64,000 nucleotides of DNA from Nocardia aurea (GTDB taxonomy: Bacteria > Actinomycetota > Actinomycetes > Mycobacteriales > Mycobacteriaceae), in contig NZ_QCYJ01000115.1 in NCBI RefSeq assembly GCF_003123685.1, positions 62,001 to 126,000 on the forward strand, read 5' to 3'. Made by a program: the position numbers and the translations under genes. How positions within the stretch are numbered: position 1 is the first letter of the stretch; every line of letters begins with the position of its first letter. Of this stretch, positions 1 through 8,055 are shown one piece after another. The notes beneath the pieces are model-generated. The model was given only the letters and a program-made list of their open reading frames with translations, did not search any database and was not told the DNA's origin.

Positions 1-1
1 T

Positions 2-214
2 TTCACCCCGGCCAATGTGCTGGAGGGCGGAATCCTGATCGATGTGGACCGTCTCGGCGTCGCGGACCGGTACCGCGATCTGGCATTGGCCGAACGCGAC
101 CTGCGCGAGGATTTCGGCGCCGCGGCGGTGGAGGCGTTCTTCGGCGCCTACGGACTCGCCGACCCGGACCGGCGGCGATCGGACTACTACCGCCTGGTGG
201 ACGAATTGTTCTGA
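2..214 (+). CDS. Aminoglycoside phosphotransferase-like protein, C-terminal end (cut by window edge)
   Basis: Only the last 70 residues are inside the window; the frame is open from base 2 to the TGA at 212-214. The segment [15 protein letters not shown] resembles the end of the APH(3')-type aminoglycoside/choline kinase fold, where an aspartate in an ID-GR-GVADRY-D context binds metal and is followed by a helical tail ending in a YRL-DE motif, here YRLVDELF. In that family the enzyme transfers the gamma-phosphate of ATP to a hydroxyl of an aminoglycoside or another small molecule. The catalytic HGD loop lies outside the window, so activity and substrate cannot be judged. It may be a resistance gene or a housekeeping kinase of the same fold. 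Confidence 0.75.
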   Translation, partial: FTPANVLEGGILIDVDRLGVADRYRDLALAERDLREDFGAAAVEAFFGAYGLADPDRRRSDYYRLVDELF

Positions 215-258
215 TCTGTCCTTCACCGCCGCGAATGATCTCGGCCGCGTCACTTGAC

Positions 259-274
259 TCGAACACCTGTTCGT
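259..274 (+). promoter_or_regulatory. LexA (SOS) box of recA
   Basis: TCGAACACCTGTTCGT matches the actinobacterial SOS consensus TCGAAC-N4-GTTCGA at 11 of 12 defined positions. It sits 93 bases before the recA ATG and about 20 bases upstream of the PafBC-type promoter. LexA bound here would repress recA until DNA damage triggers LexA self-cleavage. Confidence 0.92.
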
Positions 275-293
275 TTAAGCTGGGCGCCGGAAC

Positions 294-316
294 TTGTCGG
301 TGCCGCCCTCTAATGT
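294..316 (+). promoter_or_regulatory. PafBC-type (RecA-NDp) promoter of recA
   Basis: TTGTCGGTG, eight bases, then TAATGT is an exact fit to the mycobacterial LexA-independent DNA-damage promoter TTGTCRGTG-N8-TANNNT, which is activated by PafBC. The -10 hexamer is at 311-316, about 50 bases before the recA start codon. With the SOS box at 259-274 this gives recA two independent damage-responsive inputs. Confidence 0.88.
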
Positions 317-366
317 GGGCGCCAACCAAAGAACGAGACTTCACCCGGCGAAAAGGGGATCAGGAC

Positions 367-1410
367 ATGGCACCACAGGCGTACGACCGCGACAAGGCGC
401 TCGAACTGGCGCTGGCCCAGGTCGAGAAGAGTTTCGGCAAGGGCGCGGTCATGCGGCTGGGCGAGGAAGCCCACCAGCCGATCTCGGTGATCCCGACCGG
501 TTCCATCGCCCTCGACGTCGCCCTCGGCATCGGCGGCCTGCCCCGTGGCCGCATCGTCGAGATCTACGGTCCGGAATCCTCGGGTAAGACCACCGTCGCC
601 CTGCACGCCGTCGCCAACGCCCAGGCCGCGGGCGGTGTCGCCGCCTTCATCGATGCCGAGCACGCGCTCGATCCCGACTACGCGCGCAAACTCGGTGTCG
701 ATACCGACGCGCTGCTCGTCTCCCAGCCCGACACCGGTGAGCAGGCCCTCGAGATCGCGGACATGCTGATCCGTTCCGGCGCCATCGACATCATCGTCAT
801 CGACTCCGTCGCCGCCTTGGTGCCGCGCGCCGAGATCGAGGGCGAGATGGGTGACAGTCACGTCGGCCTGCAAGCCCGCCTGATGAGCCAGGCACTGCGC
901 AAGATGACCAGCGCGATCAACAATTCCGGTACCACCGCCATCTTCATCAACCAGTTGCGCGAGAAGATCGGCGTCATGTTCGGTTCGCCCGAGACCACGA
1001 CCGGTGGTAAGGCGCTGAAGTTCTACGCCTCGGTGCGTCTGGACGTGCGCCGCATCGAAACCCTCAAGGACGGCACCGACGCGGTCGGCAACCGCACCCG
1101 CGTCAAGGTCGTGAAGAACAAGGTGTCGCCGCCGTTCAAGCAGGCCGAATTCGACATCCTCTACGGCCACGGCATCTCCAAGGAGGGCTCGCTCATCGAT
1201 ATGGGCGTCGAGCACGGCTTCATCCGCAAGTCCGGCTCCTGGTACACCTACGAGGGCGACCAGCTGGGCCAGGGCAAGGAGAACGCCCGCAAATTCCTGC
1301 TCGAGAACATCGATATCCGCGACGAGGTCGAGAAGAAGATCAAGGAGAAGCTGGGTATCGGCGCGGTGGTGACGGCGGAGGCCGGTGCCGAGGTCCCCGC
1401 GGAATTCTGA
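367..1410 (+). CDS. recA: Recombinase RecA
   Basis: RecA (347 residues) forms ATP-dependent filaments on single-stranded DNA, catalyses strand exchange and acts as co-protease for LexA self-cleavage. The Walker A motif GPESSGKT is at residues 68-75, the [16 protein letters not shown] segment follows the Walker B strand, and the loop 2 region [19 protein letters not shown] is intact. There is no intein, unlike in Mycobacterium tuberculosis recA. The ATG at 367 starts the usual [14 protein letters not shown]-terminus and has an AAAAGGGG ribosome site just upstream; the open frame extends further 5' but lacks RecA similarity. recX follows after 13 bases, so the two are co-transcribed. Control is by the SOS box and the PafBC promoter upstream. 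Confidence 0.98.
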   Translation: MAPQAYDRDKALELALAQVEKSFGKGAVMRLGEEAHQPISVIPTGSIALDVALGIGGLPRGRIVEIYGPESSGKTTVALHAVANAQAAGGVAAFIDAEHALDPDYARKLGVDTDALLVSQPDTGEQALEIADMLIRSGAIDIIVIDSVAALVPRAEIEGEMGDSHVGLQARLMSQALRKMTSAINNSGTTAIFINQLREKIGVMFGSPETTTGGKALKFYASVRLDVRRIETLKDGTDAVGNRTRVKVVKNKVSPPFKQAEFDILYGHGISKEGSLIDMGVEHGFIRKSGSWYTYEGDQLGQGKENARKFLLENIDIRDEVEKKIKEKLGIGAVVTAEAGAEVPAEF

Positions 1411-1423
1411 TCCAGGACCGACC

Positions 1424-2317
1424 ATGAGCACAGCGTCCTCGGAGACCGGTCCGGGTGCGGGGCGGTCGAACGGACCCGGCTCACACTCGGCGGCGACCGA
1501 TCCCGTTTCGGAGATGCGCAGGCGTCTGGCCGAACTCGGTGTCGCCGAGGAGACGATCCCTTCCCGTACGCACGGGTGGGAACACCGACCAGTCCGGTCG
1601 GCCGAAGGTGGTTCGGGCGATCAGGACTTCGCGGGCGCCCGGTCGAGCGAACCCGATCCGCAGCGGGGACGCTCGACCGGGGCCACCGCTCGCGCTGGTC
1701 GCGCACGGGGGCGCCGAGCGCGATTCACGACAGATGACTCCCGGACGGCCGCCGAGGGAGGATCCGGCGGCCGACGGGGGGATCCGGTGGCGGCCGGATC
1801 CGCGCGTGGTGCCGAACGCACCCCGCAGGGCGGGACGGTCGAGCAGGCGAAGGACGCGTGTCTTCGCCTGCTCGCTGTCCGCGCCCGCAGCCGCGCCGAA
1901 CTCGCACGCCGTCTGGCGGAGAAGGGCTACGCCGAAGAGATCGCCGAGACGGCACTGGCACGTCTCACCGAGGTGGGGCTGATCGACGACGCGGCCTTCG
2001 CCGAACAATGGGTGCAGTCCCGGCACACGTTCTCCGGTAAGGGCAGACAGGCACTCGCCCAGGAACTGCGCCGCAAGGGCGTCGCGCAGGCCGATGCCGA
2101 ACCTGCCCTCGAGGCGATCTCCTCCGACGACGAGACGGCCCGCGCCACCGAGTTGGTCCGGCGCAAACTCCGCACCATGCCCCGGGATCTCGACGCCGAC
2201 AAGACGGTGCGCCGCTTGGTCGGCATGCTGGCCCGCCGCGGGTACAGCAGCGCCACCGCCTTCACCGTCGTGAAAGCCGAACTCGCCGGGATCGAATCGG
2301 CCGACGAGTTCGACTGA
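1424..2317 (+). CDS. recX: Regulatory protein RecX with long disordered N-terminal extension
   Basis: RecX binds RecA filaments and limits their extension; it usually follows recA and is co-expressed, as here (13-base gap). The RecX core, three three-helix repeats, spans residues 139 to about 290 (for example LARRLAEKGYAEEIAETALA and RRLVGMLARRGYSSATAFTV). Residues 1-138 are a Gly/Ser/Arg/Glu-rich extension, making the protein 297 residues against roughly 170 for a typical RecX. Within it, MRRRLAELGVAEETIPSR at about 31-48 looks helical and may be a short functional segment. The ATG at 1424 is the first good start after recA. An internal start nearer the core cannot be ruled out, but the frame shows no stop or shift. 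Confidence 0.93.
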   Translation: MSTASSETGPGAGRSNGPGSHSAATDPVSEMRRRLAELGVAEETIPSRTHGWEHRPVRSAEGGSGDQDFAGARSSEPDPQRGRSTGATARAGRARGRRARFTTDDSRTAAEGGSGGRRGDPVAAGSARGAERTPQGGTVEQAKDACLRLLAVRARSRAELARRLAEKGYAEEIAETALARLTEVGLIDDAAFAEQWVQSRHTFSGKGRQALAQELRRKGVAQADAEPALEAISSDDETARATELVRRKLRTMPRDLDADKTVRRLVGMLARRGYSSATAFTVVKAELAGIESADEFD

Positions 2318-2329
2318 TCGACAGCGGGC

Positions 2330-3091
2330 TCAGGGGTGGGCCGGTGCCGGTCGGAGTACTTCCAGTCCCTGATGCAGACGCTCGAACAGCAGCCGGTGGT
2401 CCATGCGCGGCTCGTCGTCGTGCGCGTGGACGAAGACCTCGGGCGCCAGGAGTTCGCGCAGTCGGTCCTGCACGCCTTCTCCGTACCCCTGCCGGAAGGT
2501 GTCCATGTCGAAATGGTGCTCGGCCCGCACGGTGGCGAGGACGCAGTGGTCGTCCTCGATGACCAGCCCGGCCTCGATCGCCTTCGCCTCGAGGGTGTGG
2601 TCGTTGTAGTAGCAGTAGACGATCTCGGCCGAGATCGTGCCGCTCACATACATCTCACCGTCGGTGTAGACGGCGCGGGCACGCAGGCCGTCTCCGATCA
2701 TCACCGCGGAGTCCGGGCCCGAATCCGTGAACACGTTCCGCACCGTCACCGATCCGGTGACGAGGAACGGCCCGACCACCCGCAGGTCACCCGCGACGAC
2801 CAGATCCCCGTGGTGGAAGAACGGCTTCCCGACGCGGGTGTCCTTGTCGAGTTCGAGGCGGGAACCGGGCGCGGTCAGTGTGCGCCGGCACAGTTCCACG
2901 ACGATCCATCGATCGTCCGGGGGCACGATCCTGTGCACCAGTGCGGCGAATTCCGGCCAGGAACCGCTTTCGGCCCCCACCAGATTCGCCAGCCATCGGG
3001 GGTCGAGCTCCTCCGCGCGCAGCGCCGTCGCCGCCGCCCGCAACGCGTCGAGATCCGGCGCTTCCTTCGCGGCCTTCGCCATGTCCGTCAT
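2330..3091 (-). CDS. Bactofilin-like beta-helix protein of unknown function
   Basis: The protein has 253 residues. After an alpha-helical N-terminal third, the middle (about residues 110-190) consists of short repeats such as HGDLVVAGDLRVVGPFLVTG, SAVMIGDGLRARAVYTDG and EMYVSGTISAEIV. This is the pattern of a right-handed beta-helix as in polymer-forming bactofilin/DUF583 proteins. No signal peptide or membrane segment is visible. The C-terminal part is helical and acidic. A role in a cytoplasmic scaffold is possible but unproven; the fold assignment rests only on the repeat pattern. The start at 3091 (MTDMAKAAK) or 3082 is likely; neither has a strong ribosome site. It is convergent with recX, the stops being 12 bases apart. 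Confidence 0.7.
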   Translation of the reverse strand: MTDMAKAAKEAPDLDALRAAATALRAEELDPRWLANLVGAESGSWPEFAALVHRIVPPDDRWIVVELCRRTLTAPGSRLELDKDTRVGKPFFHHGDLVVAGDLRVVGPFLVTGSVTVRNVFTDSGPDSAVMIGDGLRARAVYTDGEMYVSGTISAEIVYCYYNDHTLEAKAIEAGLVIEDDHCVLATVRAEHHFDMDTFRQGYGEGVQDRLRELLAPEVFVHAHDDEPRMDHRLLFERLHQGLEVLRPAPAHP

Positions 3092-3425
3092 GCCCGACAC
3101 CCTAGAGCAGTGCGACGGCGATTCCGCACGGTACGGCAGTATCGGTCCCCGGGTCCGGCGTGGTCGAAAAAGGTTGTGGCCGTACCGAACTCTCGGGACA
3201 GGCGAATCCCGTACGCGCGGCCCGAGGGAATTGCGAGGGGGGCCGACGGAGGGGGCGGAGCCGCTTGCTTTACTGATCGGGATCGCGGCGCGGAGCCCCT
3301 CTCGATCGCTCTTCGGCTCTCGCGCATCCTGTGAACGACCGCGCGTGCTACGCACGCGTCCATATCATGGATGAACATCGTTGGGAGAGAGGCGATTCGG
3401 ATGATCACGAAAGATCGTTTCCTGG

Positions 3426-3444
3426 TTAGGGATGCCTTGCCTAA
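3426..3444 (+). promoter_or_regulatory. IdeR/DtxR iron box
   Basis: TTAGGGATGCCTTGCCTAA matches 14 of 19 positions of the IdeR/DtxR consensus TTAGGTTAGSCTAACCTAA, with both outer TTAGG/CCTAA half-sites perfect. The symmetry extends two bases further on each side (GGTTAGG ... CCTAACC). It overlaps the -35 element of the putative promoter, the classical position for iron-dependent repression. It is 145 bases upstream of the first gene of the diaminopropionate-type operon. Confidence 0.82.
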
Positions 3445-3466
3445 CCGTATGACCCTCGGATAGTCT
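3437..3466 (+). promoter_or_regulatory. Putative promoter of the iron-box operon
   Basis: A -35-like TTGCCT (3437-3442), an 18-base spacer and a -10 TAGTCT (3461-3466, fits TANNNT) place the transcript start near 3473. The right half of the iron box covers the -35, so IdeR with Fe(II) would block RNA polymerase. Assigned by inspection only. Confidence 0.5.
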
Positions 3467-3588
3467 CGTGACCGTTCTCGATGTGCCGGTGGAGTCCTAC
3501 GTCCCGACCCGCCACCAGTTTTGCGCGCACAGCCGAAAGACCACACGAACCGCGGCCCGCGGCGTGCCTCGCGAAGGGAGATTTCAGG

Positions 3589-4599
3589 ATGTCGTCTGCG
3601 GTGGACAGCGCGGTTCGTCCGCTCGAGATCCGGACGCTCGGCACGAGATCGCGGGCCATGCTGCACGAGCTCGGGACGACGCTGGCGGCGGCATACGGCT
3701 CGCTGTCCAATCCTCGCTGTAGACAAGCGATCTCGGCATTCGCCGCGAATATGGACGGCGAGTTGCGCGAGAAGATCCGCCCGCCGGCGACCGACAGCGG
3801 TATCTGCGTGGTCCGCGGACTGTTCGTCGACGAGCGATCGCTGGGCCGCACCCCGCCCATCTGGTCGGCCGTCGACGAGGCCGCGAGCCTGCCGACGGAC
3901 CTGCAGATGCTGTTGCTCGGCAGCATGATCGGCCGTCCCTTCGGTTGGCGCGGTCAGCAGGAAGGGCGGCTGGTGAACAACGTCATGCCCGCGCGCGGCT
4001 ACGAGAACGTGCAGACCGGGGCGAGCAGTTCGCTGCTGCTGAGTCCGCACACCGAGGACGCCTTCCATCCGCATCGCTCGCATGTGTTCCTGCTCAGCTG
4101 TATTCGCAATGTGGACGCGGTGGCGACCACCATCTCCTCGGTGCGCGATGTCGAACTCTCGCCCGCCGATCGCGAGACACTCCTGCGTCCGACCATTCCG
4201 ATCATGCCCGACCTCACCTACGGGGATATGGAACGGTGGGGGCCCGCCGGTCCGATTCCGACACTGTGGGAACGGTCGGACGGGCTGTGTCTGCGCTACG
4301 ACCCGGATTTCACGCCGTGGACCGAGGCCGACCCGGAATATGAAGCGGCATATCGGCGATTGAGCGAGGAACTCGAGCGTGTCGGCAGGCGTGTCGTGCT
4401 CGAACCCGGTGATGTCGCCATCGTCGACAACGACGTGGTGGTGCACGGACGAGTTCCGTTCACGGCGCGTTTCGACGGCACCGATCGGTGGCTGAAGCGG
4501 GTGAATATCGCCATGCCGGATAGGCCCCGTCCGGTCACGGAACTCGACGAGAACGGATACGGTCAGCAGGTCGAATATCTCTGTTTGGAGTCGAAATGA
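3589..4599 (+). CDS. Fe(II)/2-oxoglutarate-dependent amino-acid oxygenase, AsnO/VioC-like
   Basis: This 336-residue protein belongs to the TauD/clavaminate-synthase-like fold. The metal triad is readable as H154-T-E156 (SPHTEDAFHPHRSH) and H286 (DVVVHGRVPF). R300, 14 residues later, is the expected 2-oxoglutarate salt-bridge residue. Length and spacing fit the asparagine/arginine beta-hydroxylases AsnO and VioC, so the likely role is stereospecific hydroxylation of a free amino acid or small amine. The ATG at 3589 is chosen because GAAGGGAG lies 8 bases upstream; an in-frame ATG at 3481 has no such site. It is the first gene of a five-gene operon with the SbnB/SbnA-like pair and overlaps the next gene by 4 bases (ATGA). 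Substrate unknown. Confidence 0.8.
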   Translation: MSSAVDSAVRPLEIRTLGTRSRAMLHELGTTLAAAYGSLSNPRCRQAISAFAANMDGELREKIRPPATDSGICVVRGLFVDERSLGRTPPIWSAVDEAASLPTDLQMLLLGSMIGRPFGWRGQQEGRLVNNVMPARGYENVQTGASSSLLLSPHTEDAFHPHRSHVFLLSCIRNVDAVATTISSVRDVELSPADRETLLRPTIPIMPDLTYGDMERWGPAGPIPTLWERSDGLCLRYDPDFTPWTEADPEYEAAYRRLSEELERVGRRVVLEPGDVAIVDNDVVVHGRVPFTARFDGTDRWLKRVNIAMPDRPRPVTELDENGYGQQVEYLCLESK

Positions 4600-5573
4600 C
4601 TGACATGCCGCTGCGCGTGCTCACGCGTAATGATCTGGTAGATATCGCCATAACCCCCGCCGAAGTGATCGCCTCCGTGCGCGATGTCTATGTGACCCTG
4701 GCGCAGGGGCACTCGCGCAATCCGGCCAAGATCGCGCTACCGGTTCCGGATCGGGATTCGATCTCGTATTCGATGCTCGGCTACGACGGGTCGAGGAAGG
4801 TCGTCGCCTTCAAGACCTCGTACAAACAGGAGAAGGGGCGTGGTGAGAAGAACTACTACACGACCATCACGCTCTACGACGACGAGACCGGCGTTCCCAT
4901 CGCGCTGATGGACTGCGCCAGGATCGGCGCGTTGCGCACACCGGCGGCGACCGCGCTGCTCGCCGAGGCGAGCGCCGCGCCCACCGCGCGGTCGGCGCTG
5001 CTGATCGGAACCGGTACCCAGGGGCGCCAAGCGCTGCCGTATCTGCTGTCGGTATTGCCCGATCTGGACCATCTGATGCTGTACGGAACCCACGAGGCCG
5101 GGATCGCCGCGGTACTGGAGGTATTCGCCGGGCATCACCCGGACCGCACGATCGAGATCGTCACCGATCCGTACGGCGCGGCGATCGAGGCCGATATCGT
5201 GCTGGCCGCCTCTGGCCCCGCCACCGAGGTCAAGATCCGGACGAATTCCCTCAAACCCGGCGCGGTACTGGTCGACGTCGGATACGGCGTCGCCGATTCG
5301 GCCCTGCTCGACGCCGACTACGCCATCGCCACCAGCGCGAGCCAGTTGGCCGTCACCGGAAAGTATCTGGCGGATTCGAACGGATCGCTGCGACCGGTCG
5401 ACGCCGAACTGCCGCACATCCTCGCGGGCGACGGATTCGGCCGTGGAACACCCGATGATCGGGTATTCGCCTACAACAGCGGTCTCGTCGTCACCGATAT
5501 CGCCGTGGGACACGCATTGGCCACCCGCGCCATCGAAGCGGGCCGTGGACAGGAGCTACGACTGTGGAAGTGA
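4596..5573 (+). CDS. Ornithine cyclodeaminase-family dehydrogenase, SbnB-like
   Basis: The 325-residue protein has the ornithine cyclodeaminase/mu-crystallin fold. A dimerization half with the active-site lysine segment AFKTSY (K73) and LRTPAAT (R114) is followed by a Rossmann half with GTGTQG at 138-143. In staphyloferrin B biosynthesis, SbnB oxidatively hydrolyses ACEGA (the Glu-Dap adduct made by SbnA) to L-2,3-diaminopropionate and 2-oxoglutarate. The presence of an SbnA-like gene two positions downstream strongly favours this role over ornithine cyclodeamination or alanine dehydrogenation. The ATG at 4596 overlaps the upstream stop and has TTGGAG upstream. Confidence 0.82.
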   Translation: MTDMPLRVLTRNDLVDIAITPAEVIASVRDVYVTLAQGHSRNPAKIALPVPDRDSISYSMLGYDGSRKVVAFKTSYKQEKGRGEKNYYTTITLYDDETGVPIALMDCARIGALRTPAATALLAEASAAPTARSALLIGTGTQGRQALPYLLSVLPDLDHLMLYGTHEAGIAAVLEVFAGHHPDRTIEIVTDPYGAAIEADIVLAASGPATEVKIRTNSLKPGAVLVDVGYGVADSALLDADYAIATSASQLAVTGKYLADSNGSLRPVDAELPHILAGDGFGRGTPDDRVFAYNSGLVVTDIAVGHALATRAIEAGRGQELRLWK

Positions 5574-6925
5574 CACAGGCCGCCCACCCGCTACCGGCAC
5601 GTGAGCCGGAGTGGGTGCGGCGCGTCTACGCCGACCCCGCCGCGCTCGGCGATATCGCCGACGCGGTGGGCGGCGGCCCTTTTCATGTGCTGCATCCCGA
5701 CCAGTTCACCGTGAACCTCGCCGGATTCGTCGACGCCATGGTCACCGCGGGCGTGGACGGCAAGGTCTACTTCGGTAAGAAGGCCAACAAGGCCGCGTGC
5801 TGGCCGCGTGCCTGCGCGGGCGCGAACGCCGGGGTGGATGTCGCGAGCGCGCCGGAATTGGTGCACGCCTTGGCCAATGGGGTTCGCGGCGAGGATCTGG
5901 TGGTGACCGGGCCCGCGAAAACCGATGATCTGCTGTGGCTGGCGGCCCGCCATCGCGGTCTGATCGCGGTCGACGCGCTCGACGAACTGGATCGGCTCGT
6001 CGCGATCGCCGACGCCGCCGACCCCGTACGCATTCTGCTGCGCGTGCTCCCGGCCTCGAATCCGCACAGCCGCTTCGGATTCGACGACGCCGAGCTGGCG
6101 CTCGCGCTGGATCGGTGCGTGGAACATCGCGCCCGAATCACCATGGAGGGATTCTCCTTCCATCTCACCGGCTACGCCGTCGCGCCGCGCGCCTGGCAGG
6201 CGTCGGACGTGATCGACCGGTGCCTGGCGGCACGGGCGCGGGGCCTGGCGGCCACGTCGGTCTCGATCGGCGGCGGATTCGCGGTGGATTACGTCGGCGA
6301 GACCGCCTGGCAGGAATTCCTGCGCGATTACCGCGACGATTGGTTCCATACCGGGAAGAAGTTCAGCGGGTTCTATCCGTATCACGCCGATCCCGCGGGC
6401 GGCGAGATGCTTTCGGCGATTCTGGCCAGTTCGGTGGCATCGCAGCACGCCGATCTCGCGGCCAAGTTCGCGCAGACCGAGACGCGATTACTGATCGAAC
6501 CGGGACGCGCGATGCTCGACGGCTGCGGTTTCACGGTATTTCCCGTTCTCGGCTACAAACAACGCGAGGAATACGGTTTCATCACCGCGTCGGGGTTGAG
6601 TCTGAGTCTTTCCGAACAATGGTTCGCCAGCGAATACCTGCCGGATCCGTTCCTGTGGCCGCAGCGCGGAACAGGGGTGCCGACCAATGCCTGCGTCGGC
6701 GGTTCCAGTTGTCTGGAAAGCGATATGTTGTCCTGGCGCAAGATTCGGTTCGATCGCGTTCCCCGCCGGGGCGATCTGCTGATCTATCCGAATACCGCCG
6801 GATACCAGATGGATTCGAACGAATCGGAATTCCATCAGCTGGAATTGCCGCCGAAGATCGTCGTGACGACCGCGTCGGACCGCATCGGGTGGCGATGGGA
6901 ATCCGCGCGGCGCGGAGGAATGTGA
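5564..6925 (+). CDS. Type III PLP-dependent decarboxylase, Y4yA/SbnH-like
   Basis: The 453-residue protein has the alanine-racemase-like barrel fold of diaminopimelate/ornithine decarboxylases. The PLP lysine is K73 in YFGKKANK. VSIGGGFAVDY is the glycine-rich phosphate loop, EPGRAM the conserved segment near the end of the barrel, and CVGGSSCLESDM supplies the active-site cysteine region of the second domain. It is longer than typical decarboxylases (about 380-420) and resembles the Y4yA subgroup. In staphyloferrin B synthesis the related SbnH decarboxylates a citryl-diaminopropionate intermediate, so a Dap-containing substrate is plausible here. The GTG start at 5564 lies 10 bases inside the preceding gene, with AGGAG upstream. 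Substrate is inference. Confidence 0.8.
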   Translation: MEVTQAAHPLPAREPEWVRRVYADPAALGDIADAVGGGPFHVLHPDQFTVNLAGFVDAMVTAGVDGKVYFGKKANKAACWPRACAGANAGVDVASAPELVHALANGVRGEDLVVTGPAKTDDLLWLAARHRGLIAVDALDELDRLVAIADAADPVRILLRVLPASNPHSRFGFDDAELALALDRCVEHRARITMEGFSFHLTGYAVAPRAWQASDVIDRCLAARARGLAATSVSIGGGFAVDYVGETAWQEFLRDYRDDWFHTGKKFSGFYPYHADPAGGEMLSAILASSVASQHADLAAKFAQTETRLLIEPGRAMLDGCGFTVFPVLGYKQREEYGFITASGLSLSLSEQWFASEYLPDPFLWPQRGTGVPTNACVGGSSCLESDMLSWRKIRFDRVPRRGDLLIYPNTAGYQMDSNESEFHQLELPPKIVVTTASDRIGWRWESARRGGM

Positions 6926-6927
6926 TC

Positions 6928-8055
6928 ATGACCGTGGACGACGTGGCGCGTACGACCGACAGCGCCGATCGTGGTGATCGGCCCGTCGGCACGCGGCCGG
7001 AGAACATCGTCGGCAGCGTCTCCGACCTGGTCGGGCGCACGCCGCTGATCGAACTGTGCCGGACGGGTTCGGGCTCGCGCCTGTTGCTCAAACTCGAGCA
7101 GTTCAACCCGACGGGTTCGGCGAAGATCCGCATGGCCAGGCAGATGGTGCTCGACGCCGAACGCGACGGCCGGTTGCCGCCCGGCGGACACATCATCGAA
7201 TCCACCTCGGGAAATACCGGGCTGGGTCTGGCGGTGATGGCGGCCGAGCGCGGCTACCGTTTCACCGCCGTCGTGGACAACCACGCCGCCAAGGACAAAT
7301 TGCGCGCGATGGCGGCCATGGGCACCCGCCTGGTGTACGTGGCCGACACCAGCGACGACGGTCCCAGTGCGACCGCGCGCGAAGAACACGCCGCCGAACT
7401 CGCCGAGGCCGAGGACGGCGCCTACTTCTTCGACCAGCACAACAATCCGAGCAACGCGCGGGGCTACCACGCGCTCGCCCACGAACTGCGCGCCGACCTG
7501 AACTCCGACGTCGACTATCTCGTCAGCTCGGTGGGGACGGGCGGCTCGCTGTTCGGAACGGCGCGCGAACTGCGTCGTCTCGGGTCGTCGGTCACGGTGA
7601 TCGGTGTCGAACCCGTGGGTTCCATCGTCTTCGGCGGTCCCGGCGGTCCGTACTGGCAATCGGGAACGGGCACGCCGCCCGGCGGGGAGATCGGCAGCAC
7701 GATCGACTACGAACTCCTCGACGAGGGGGTTAAGGTATCCGATGTCCACGCGTTTGCTACGGCACGTGTGGTGGCGCGGCGCAACGGACTCATGCTCGGC
7801 GGTTCGGTCGGTGGCGCGGTCTATATTGCGATGCGACTGCTCCGCGAAATACCTTCCGGTAGCACGGTGGTCACGATCGCGTGCGACGGAGGCGAGAAAT
7901 ATCTCGATACGATCTTCAACGACGAGTGGATGCGTGACAAGGATTTGCTGAGTCCGGCCGCAGAGGGAGAGGTTCGACAATTGCTGGATGAATACGCCCG
8001 CGAGGTCTCGTCTGCCTCGGATCCGCGGCAACCGGGTAGGCCGACGCAGGCATGA
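6928..8055 (+). CDS. PLP-dependent cysteine synthase-family enzyme, SbnA-like
   Basis: A 375-residue fold-type II PLP enzyme. The Schiff-base lysine is K66 in PTGSAKIRMA, STSGNTGLG (92-100) is the substrate-carboxylate loop, SVGTGGSLFG the PLP phosphate loop, and GGSVGGAVY near the C-terminus the pyridine-binding serine region. In the Dap pathway SbnA-type enzymes replace the phosphate of O-phosphoserine with glutamate to give ACEGA, the substrate of SbnB. Co-operonic SbnA- and SbnB-like genes are the recognised signature of L-2,3-diaminopropionate synthesis, also seen as VioB/VioK in viomycin clusters. ATG 6928 is preferred over GTG 6922 because GGAGGAA is 7 bases upstream. A plain cysteine synthase is the alternative. 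Confidence 0.83.
   Translation: MTVDDVARTTDSADRGDRPVGTRPENIVGSVSDLVGRTPLIELCRTGSGSRLLLKLEQFNPTGSAKIRMARQMVLDAERDGRLPPGGHIIESTSGNTGLGLAVMAAERGYRFTAVVDNHAAKDKLRAMAAMGTRLVYVADTSDDGPSATAREEHAAELAEAEDGAYFFDQHNNPSNARGYHALAHELRADLNSDVDYLVSSVGTGGSLFGTARELRRLGSSVTVIGVEPVGSIVFGGPGGPYWQSGTGTPPGGEIGSTIDYELLDEGVKVSDVHAFATARVVARRNGLMLGGSVGGAVYIAMRLLREIPSGSTVVTIACDGGEKYLDTIFNDEWMRDKDLLSPAAEGEVRQLLDEYAREVSSASDPRQPGRPTQA

Larger units (their letters stand above)
3092..3588. other. Intergenic regulatory region between the beta-helix gene and the iron-box operon
   Basis: This 497-base stretch lies between two divergently oriented genes. The first half is GC-rich with no convincing gene. The part from about 3355 to 3470 is visibly AT-richer and contains the iron box (3426-3444) and a promoter. 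About 115 bases of leader follow before the first gene of the operon. I see no further conserved RNA element. Confidence 0.7.

Noticed and set aside
310-1431. Long open frame antisense to recA
   Set aside because: Shadow frame; RecA motifs on the plus strand are unambiguous.
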